Positions 52,401 through 61,400 of a stretch of DNA of 64,000 nt are shown in pieces; the first letter of the stretch is position 1, and every line of letters starts with the position of its first letter. The position numbers were made by a program, and so were the translations under genes. Source of the DNA: Pyrocephalus nanus (Eukaryota; Chordata; Aves; Passeriformes; Tyrannidae); assembly GCA_038380795.1 (NCBI GenBank), contig CM076267.1:38068232-38132231 (forward strand), in the 5' to 3' direction. Below the pieces are notes generated by a model. It was not told the DNA's origin, searched no databases, and saw only the letters and a program-made list of their open reading frames with translations.

Positions 52401-55400
52401 CAAATCTTCTTCCCCTTCTAATGGACTATCTAACCATAAAATCACAAAAGAATCCACGGGAAGGTCGTCTCAACCAACATCTACGAAAAGCTGATGAGAG
52501 AAAAGTGACCAAGGAGAGCTGATGCATTTTCTATTAGAGATACTTTGCAAGGCATGTGAAATAAAAGCTTCTGGACTTCACCTCCTAGTTGCATTGCTTC
52601 ATAATTCTAGTTTCGTACCATATTACCCTTGTGTGCTATAGTTCTACCCCAGTTTTCTCTGGAAACATGCTGCTGTTATATTTTCAAAGCAAATCTGTGA
52701 GGTACAGATTCTGTTCACAATATACATTTTTCCTTCTACCTCTGGGACAATGAAATTGGTATCCTTTTAAAAAAAATTACTTAAAGACATGACATGCATT
52801 TTAGAGTGACAAAACATTTCTCTGAGCATACTTCCAGCTTGTCCTATTAGTAGGAATCTTTACCTTCAGCATTTAAACGTCTGAAACCCATGATCTAAAC
52901 TACAGACACCCATCAGACCACTTCACTAATCTCACTCAGCTGTCCCCTTCAGGGCAAGATCAGCAATCATGTTTTGGCATACGATTTCTACTCTTCTGCC
53001 AGAGAACAGGAAAAATTTACTGTGAGTTTATACAGGCCTAGAATCTTCTAATCTTACTACCATGTCAACAGCGTCTTTTTGCTTCTGGTTTCAGTTAAAA
53101 CGCCAAATCCCTGTCAGAGTCAATTTCTTCTTTGCAAACAAACTGCATTTCTGAGTAGATTTCCTCGGTAAATAATAGACATTAGAATTGTTGTCATGAT
53201 CAGAACCATTTAACAGTAATTATTTTCCCAAGTTAGAAGGTTAAGTATCCTACAATGTATATTCATTGCCCTGAAAATTAGGACTTTTGTGCTAGTGATG
53301 ACACCTGTGATTCCACTTATATCCAGTAAGCTGGATATAAGTATCCAGTAAATGAAGCATATAGGCAAATACCTCTTAAAAGTAGTTTTTTTATTCCCTG
53401 AAGCGGTGAGTATTTGGCACAAGAAAAAAAAAAAAAACACAGCTGATTTCTGGGAAACTTGAGTCAGAACTAGGCTTCTTGAATCTGAACACTGTCTTTG
53501 AGAGTGGCCGACCTGCAGCTGAGCTCTCTGAACTCTGTTGTACTGATTTCAGTCAATTCTGTCTTGGTGGCTTATTCATTCCAAAAATGTTTAAAAGTCA
53601 TCCTGATCTGATAATGCACTCATGTTGCCTCATTTATTTTTGTATTTGTGCTGAATATTAAAAATCAAACACTTTGATTATTCACATTATGTCATCTGAA
53701 TTTAAATATACGTTACATAGCTTCCCTTTCGCTTATTTTTATCTTGATCTTCACATTCTTCACTGTGATAATTTAGTATCTCAGATTCTTCTTTATTTTC
53801 AAACACTTAGGTAGCACTCGTACTCTCTTTCAAGACTGATTTCTTCAGTTACTAAATAGTGATCTTCCTATAATAATAAAAGTTTAAGCATAAATAAGAT
53901 GAATGTAACTACATACTACAAGTCTGGTCAGAGAGAGCTAGCTTTAACAAAAAGAATTTACATAATTATACTGAGGTTAACTGAATCATTTTATTAAAAG
54001 TGGTTAACTTAATATTTTACTTTGCCTTATGCCTGATGATTGACAGAGTACTGTATATGACTCCAAGCCATTTTATCTGCTGTTCTTCGTTCAGAGAATA
54101 CAGAAATTATGAGCCTTTATTGCTCCAGTTCCTCCAAGCAGATGTAACTCTTGTAGAGTTTTGGATCACTGTTATCCATGCAGAGAAAACTAAACTTGGG
54201 CTGAGTGCCAAAATGCAGACACTAAGCCAGTTCTCATTCTAAATAACTTTCAGTTTTATGTTGCAGAGTTATGCCAAATATATGCCAGGATGGGATTTGG
54301 TCCAGAAGATCTGTTTCAGATTTTGATCCTATATATATATGAGAATCAAAACAAGACTATTATTCAAAACAGCAACATTAGATTGAAGAAATAATTTGAT
54401 AAATCTTCACTCGTGGTACCTGATCTTGACTTTCGGACACTTCATTCCAAATTCTGCATTTATTAACCCTCCACTTTTCCCTTCACCCCTCTGTTTTAGC
54501 CTTTAAGCTGAAATTTTGGGCAAACACTCCAAACTGCCAGCAAGTCACGTGTTTGGGATGAGATACTACAAGTCCTGCAAACAACTCTGCCCCAAGCATG
54601 GCAAAGATGCTGTGGGTCCATCTGAAACAAAAACTAAATACCAGGTATAAATTACCAAAAAAACAGCCATGTGTCAGAAAAACAAGATCTATTTCACATC
54701 CTGAATTCTGACACTGAATGCTGATCAAGGAAAAATATCTTTAATTTTTCAAGTTGAAAGATTATATTCACTAACTTTGTGGAGTCATAACTAGACACAT
54801 ATTAATCACAATTTTCTAAACAAAACACTGTAGGAGTGAAAAAATGCCTTTTAAATTTGGTGGGTTTTGTTGCTGTTTTGTTTTGTGTTTGTTTGTGAAT
54901 TTTGCAGTTCTTCCTAAACACAGTCCCACTGAAGCCTTGTTGCACTCAGCCACGCTCTTCTGGCTCAGTCTATGTCAGTAAGAAAGCAACTCTGCTTTAC
55001 TCTTGTAAATTGTAAGCACTACTGAAAATTGGTAATTCCTACTAATTTTTATTAAAAAAATACAGATGTGTTTAAAACAGACAATATAACAGACTTAAGG
55101 CCCGATCACAAATACTTCTAACTTAACTCCTGGTTTAAGTAAATGAATATCCAATATGATACTTGGGAAAACCCCCACATAGTGGATATACTTACTGTCT
55201 GAGGGTTATTACACACCTTTGGTGACCTCTTTATATGGATTTTTCTTTCAATTTCCATTGTCCCTCTCCCCTTCCAATACATCCCTATCACTTCCTGTTA
55301 ACGCGGCCTGACACATTCCATTAAATTCCCATAAAAATAAAATCCATATGAGGTTGTGGAGGACAAACAAAAGAAGCAAGAGGAATACAAGAAATGGCGC

Positions 55401-58400
55401 TCGATATATGAAAAATACTAAAAGGACTCTTATCTAATAACACGGACGTTTGCAGGCAGTTTAAGCCTGATTCGTAAATGAATAGAATGTTTATAATGTT
55501 TACTGTTAATGCATGCTTTTTAACGTTTGTACTCCAGTTATATTTGTTATATTACATTTGGACATGTATGAACATGTCAGTCCCGTCATGAATTTTCTCC
55601 TCCCTGACTGGTCAAGGTTTCCCTCTCCCTCACTGGCCAGGATTTGCTGCAGTTTGGGCGGTCCTGCCATTTCCCTCCTTCCATGTTATTGGCTCCTAGT
55701 TAAGTTATGTATGTTGCTGAATCCCCATTGGTTGTTTAGTGCCAGTTTCCAGATCCTTCCACCCTGAACCCTTTTATAGGGCTCAGTCGGGGACAGCACC
55801 CTTGACTCTGTACCCTCACGCGTCCCTGTGTTAATAAACACCCACAACAGAGCAGGAACCTCTCGTGCTGTCGTCGCCTCTCCTTTCATCAGGCTGCGGC
55901 ATTAGGTATCCAGAGGAAACCCTCAGTAAGGCTTTAATTCCTCTGGTCTCTAAACATATAAGCTTGCCTAATTTCTAGCTCCACTGGCATTAACTCCCAG
56001 CTTTAAGAATCTTCTAAATTTCATCCAGTCCTGTGAGGGTCTCGTACACTGCTGGAAGCCTTACTTAATTACAAGGTTCATTTTAAATTCCAAACTCAGC
56101 ATTCACAAGGCCCTTTGTGAATATTGTGCTGTGTGTCGTATGCTAAATTTCATTTTCCTCTTTCTAATGATTAATTGATGAGATTTCAATAAAACAGAGC
56201 TGGCAAATGGCTGTGACTGACATATTTAAATGAGAATTATCTACTACTGTAGTTCTAATTATGTTGAAACATAAAAGATGTCCAAGATGCTGGACAGCTT
56301 CTACCAGCTTCTCAAGTGAAGGAGAAAACTGGGAGCAAAAATGGAGTTAGATACTGTGAAAGCAACAAAGAACATCTGTGCTGCCCACCAGCTTAGCCCA
56401 GCCTAAAAATCAGTTTCACTTCAGTTCTAGCTAGGAAATAAACTTCCTTGCACCAGTGTCTCTATTCCAGAAGTACACTAAAACAAAGTCACACTCAAAT
56501 TTCCAAATCCTGAAGGTTTGCTTGCAGAATGTAAAATAATTCACATGACTCCAGCCTACTTGGGAACATAATTAGTGGAATTGCATTTCTGTATTAATGG
56601 GAATTGAAGAGTTCCCGTTAAGAGCTGCTTCTTCTAAACGTTTGTAAACAAGAACTAAGAGATGCAAAAGAACTGACAGGAGGATAAAAGAATGGGTACT
56701 GGCCTGTTACCACACACTTCTTCTGGCATTCTTCCAGCGTCAGAAAGTTGTTCTCATTGCCGTGGCATCCACCATATTCAAACACTTCACACTTACGGCT
56801 TTGGATGTTGAAGAAGTAGCGCAGGTGGATGGCTTTGCACGGGCCGTCATCTGCTTTCATGGCACACACTGAGTGCCCAAGGATCAGGGGGGGCAAAGCA
56901 GCGCCTGCAATGCAGATGAGAAGTAGAATAAGTGTTAGTAGGTTTGCTTCACTACGCAGTGTAACTTCAATATGACACTGCTTGTGTTCTCTGCTGGAGA
57001 GGCACGGCGGAACATCTGTTTGCAACGCTCTGGACACGCTAAACAGATGCAAAAACAAAAACATCATCTGGGCTGCAACGCAAATTCCATTCAATCAAAC
57101 CGAATGTGTGGTTTCAATTCCCAACCCAAACAGCTCATGTTATAAACTTCTTGAACTCCTCATCCCAAATCTCGAAATAGCTACGGACAGCGGCTTGGTC
57201 ACGAGGGCCAGTGGGCAGTTCTGAACAACAAACATGGAGAGAGAAAATCCTAGCAGCTCCTAAAACACAACTGCCACGGCAGAGAGGATTCCTTGGGCTG
57301 TCTTCCAGGCACTTCTGACAGTGAGCATCGCTCCTAAAGACACTTCCCGTGGAGCAGCGTGAGATGGACAGAGCCCTGCAGAGGGCATTGCTCCCCTGTC
57401 GGATTGTGCTCCATCGGGACACAAACCCAGCCCCGTACCACTGAAACGTCATCACACCGTCTTTTTCCTCTGACCTCGCTGTCCTTGCATTACAGCTTTC
57501 AAGAGCTAGGCAGACAAGTAGAGGGGAAACAAAACTCTGTGTTATCGAGTGGTGTAATTTCTATGTCTTTTGATATATATTGTTAGGTCAGGGAAGGTTT
57601 TGTAAATGTTTCTCATATGTATTGTGAAGAACACCAGCCAAGTTTTCATACTGTCAATGCCTATAAGGAAATTCTCACTAACACCTGAGTTGCTGATCTT
57701 CTCCCTTATAAATATATGGTTTAATAGTTTTTCCTGTTTTGCTTTGAACTATTTTACTGTGGAGGATTTTGAAAGCTCTACAGAGCTGGTGTGATTGCCA
57801 CAGCAGGCAGGAGAACAGACCTGAAATTTTTCATTCATTCTCCTACAGCTAATTAGAATACTGATGTCTCAACACATATGTTAATATACCTAACAGTGGC
57901 CCAGAAAACAGGAGACAAATCAAAGAAAGGATGGGGACAAGAATTTCCATGATTATTGCACTGCCTCCTACTACTACTAGATTAAGTTTCCAGTTTTAAT
58001 TAAAAGAATCCAGAAAAATCAGGCTTTATGACTTGATAAAAAGGAAACCCATTGAACTAAAACACTGTTTTGCTACCTCCTAAGGCCTTTCCTCTGCAGT
58101 CATAGGGATGCCGTTAACCAATGTCAGATGTACTGACATCTGCTAGCATAATGACCAGCTGTGTCACACTTTTTGGCAACTGGACATTTATTTTCCTTAA
58201 GAACGCTAGAAAGTTGCCATAGTTTGATGAAAATCTGTACCCTGTGAAACTCCCAGGGGATGAACACTCCAGCTTTAAACAGTAACCAAGTGACTGAAGA
58301 AAGAACTCTCTGAGGGGTTCATCGGAACTGAATCATTCTTGCTTCTGGGAACAGTGAAGGAATTCTTCCCCATTATTTTGCACCTGGGAACATTTAACTC

Positions 58401-61400
58401 TCACAGAGGATATAAAATGAGCTTTTCTTCTCAGACTGGAGCAGCAGATGAGAAGGAAAGCTGGAGTGTTTGACCAGCAGACCTGCACAGGCACAAATCT
58501 GGAATATACCTCAAGAAAACTAATCCTTAGGCTGAGGCCTCCTCCTCTGCTCTTGAACACTGGAACAAATTGTTACTACTACATTTTAGGTCTTGTGTGA
58601 AGAGCACAGGATGTGACATTCAGAGGAGATGTCTGTCAGGAAGGTCAGTAAATATTCTTCAGCAGAAGCATAGGAAGTTAAAACTCGAAGGAACCTTAAG
58701 AGTTTCTTATCCAAGTGAAGGAAAATTCCCAGCAACCTGAAGGAGTCAGTGCCAAGATTTCACTACCTGCTTGCAAGACAGGCCTTCCTTGTAATGTACC
58801 ACCTAAATATTCTTATCTATTATATAATATTTTGCTTCCTTTATGCACAGACAGAATAATTCAAAACCATATATGTATATATGCATAGAAAATCACATTA
58901 ATTTTCTAATCTTGCAATTCAAGGCTGGTGCAGGGGAGAAGGTGGCCTCCTGCACTCTCAGTCTTTGATTTGGGCCCTCCAAATTTGGCTCCTGCCCAGG
59001 CTACTTGAAGCCTTCATGGTGCAGCAGCTTCCTTGCACTCATTGCACCACTTCAGCAGCCCACTTCTGGTCTACTTTCTCCCTTGTGGAAGATTTTTGCC
59101 TCCTCTTATTTATCTCCCTACTAAATAAACTCATTTCTTCAAAACTTTTTATTGGTCTTGCTTTCTAAGCCTTTTATAACTCTTATTTGGATCTTTCCTA
59201 TTAGTTGGATTACTGTTAAATTGTGTGCTACCCAGAGCTGAACATAACCTAAGGCATTAGCAGTGGCAAATAGAGTGGAATAATTATCCTTGGGGGTTAT
59301 TTTGTTTTTTCTTAAGACAAGACAAAATATCGCTTGGCTTTTTTTTTTTTTTTTTAAACAATATTGCATTATTTTTGCAATGCTCTGCAAATTCATTTTG
59401 CTTTCCAGCAAATATAACCTTGTTATACAGGTGCTTCAACAGTTGTTTTCCACCCTATGAACGATGAGAGAATCAATGAGTATTGATTCTGCTTCATAAG
59501 TAAAGCACTACACATTTGTCATTAAAAAAAATTTAGTTTAACTTTCCACATTGGACATGACCCTGTCGGATATTCATTACCCATTCAATTTAGGCCAACT
59601 CATCTGGTTCAAATAAATTTAGGAAATCTATATAATTATAGGATTGTACCACCCTAGACCAAGAAAATTTTGTTTCCTTAGAAATACATGAAACAATTGT
59701 TACAGCTGATGCTCATTGTCACACTAAAGTTATTACTTACCATGCTAAAATTAAACTAAAGCAAAGCAAACTCTCCTCTCCCCTTTCTCTCCCACCCAAC
59801 CCCCTCGACTTTTTCATTAACGCTCTTTACCACACCGACAGTGTGTTAATATTCATTCCAGTGGGTAAATCCACTGAGAGAGTTCTGATAATCTGCAGTC
59901 AGAGGTGCTGCAGCCCTGAGCACACGGCCTGCAGGGGAGCAGGGCAAAGCTCTTCTCACACTTTATTAAGAAGCAGTGTAATATTCCAAAAGCAGAAGTG
60001 GTGACTAACGCCTTTAATCCTTTTACGCTGATACAAGTGAAAACAACACCTTCCCCCCCGGCTGCGGGCATAACAAAAGACTTTAATTTGACATTCAGTC
60101 TCCTAAGGATCATCTGGCAGGGCTGCTTGTCAAGAAAACCTCCTTTTTAATAAAAAAATTTCTATCCTAAACTTGCAGCACAATAAATACGACGGCCAGG
60201 AGCACTATGGTGGAGTTGCTTCTCAGAGCAGAACTATGTAAACCGAGAAAACAAAGGTCGGGAATATTTCTGGCTTTTTAAGGCAGATACTCCGTGTTTT
60301 TGCTTGCTTAGGTTGTGTGTTCTCAACCTTGCACGAATTCCCGCGGTTATCCCTCAATTACAAAGCTACAGCTGTCATCTTTTGCAGCCTTTCTCGTAAA
60401 TGCCTCCCTCTGATAAGCGGTATCAATACCGAGCACCTTTGCCGCTGATGAATGGCTGCTTCTTTTCTCCCCGTCGTTGTCAATTTGACAGCTTCCCACC
60501 CACGCGCTGCTTTCCGTGCTCCTCGCACCCACGTGTTTCCTACGCTTTTTAAGAGGGCATATTTATTCTTGGCAAACTTTTGCAGAGGAATAAAAAAAAA
60601 CACGTTCGGTTCGTGAGTCATTTGCTTCAGGCTTTGGAACATCAAAGCCGGAGAGCTGCCGACCACATAAGGTATTAATGATCAGTACACATAAACTAGT
60701 TCTTTTTATACCAGTCATTTTTTGTTATTACCCTTATTTATGGGTGGAAAAATCCCAGGTTTTGCTGGAAGAGAACAAGTTAATAACACTTTTTTCTCCT
60801 ATTGGACTTGCACTTTCAATTATGTAATTCAAACAAACCTCCCACCTCTTAAATCTACAAAGCACTCAATGTGGTCCAAAAGCACGACATTGCAAATAAT
60901 GGATGCACACAACTTATTTTATCCTTTAATACCCGAAATTTATGGAATGCTAGGGTAAAATATGTCATTGCTTTATGACTGTCTAAATTCAGAACTAAAT
61001 GTCATCAATGAAATTGCACCCTACAAGATTTATACCTTTAAAGTCCATGAGTGCAGAATTTAAATTTTGAGAAATCACAAATATCATTTTAAATAGCAAC
61101 AATCTAAATGTTTTATGGAAGTAGAGTACGATGAAAGTATTTTGTAAACACTGTAATTGAGTCTCCAGCAGTCACTAAAACAGGTTCCTACTTTAATTTC
61201 TAATAATTACATTTGATTGTTTTTTGCTTTCGAATCAGAGCTCAAAAGTTCAACTGTTTCTCACACTAAATCAGTTATTGGTCACATAACCTTAAATAAT
61301 TGGTTGCAAAATAACCAGTGACAAAATTAATGCCCAGAGCAATGACTATTTCATTTCCTTGGGATTATCTTTCTTGTTATCTTTTATAAACAAAGTAAAT

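Larger units (their letters stand above)
51725..56703. other. TFPI intron between K1 and linker (contains solo LTR)
   Basis: About 5 kb. The recognisable occupant is the solo LTR at 55355-55901. I searched the minus strand for an additional small exon with phase-0 entry and phase-1 exit that would repair the K1 junction, and found no convincing one. A weak, strongly diverged CR1-like patch may be present at about 52430-52500. Confidence 0.6.

Noticed and set aside
52430..52500. Possible CR1 remnant (aaaatcacaaaagaatccacgggaagg...)
   Set aside because: Only loosely reminiscent of the CR1 3' end; too diverged to support without a repeat-library search.
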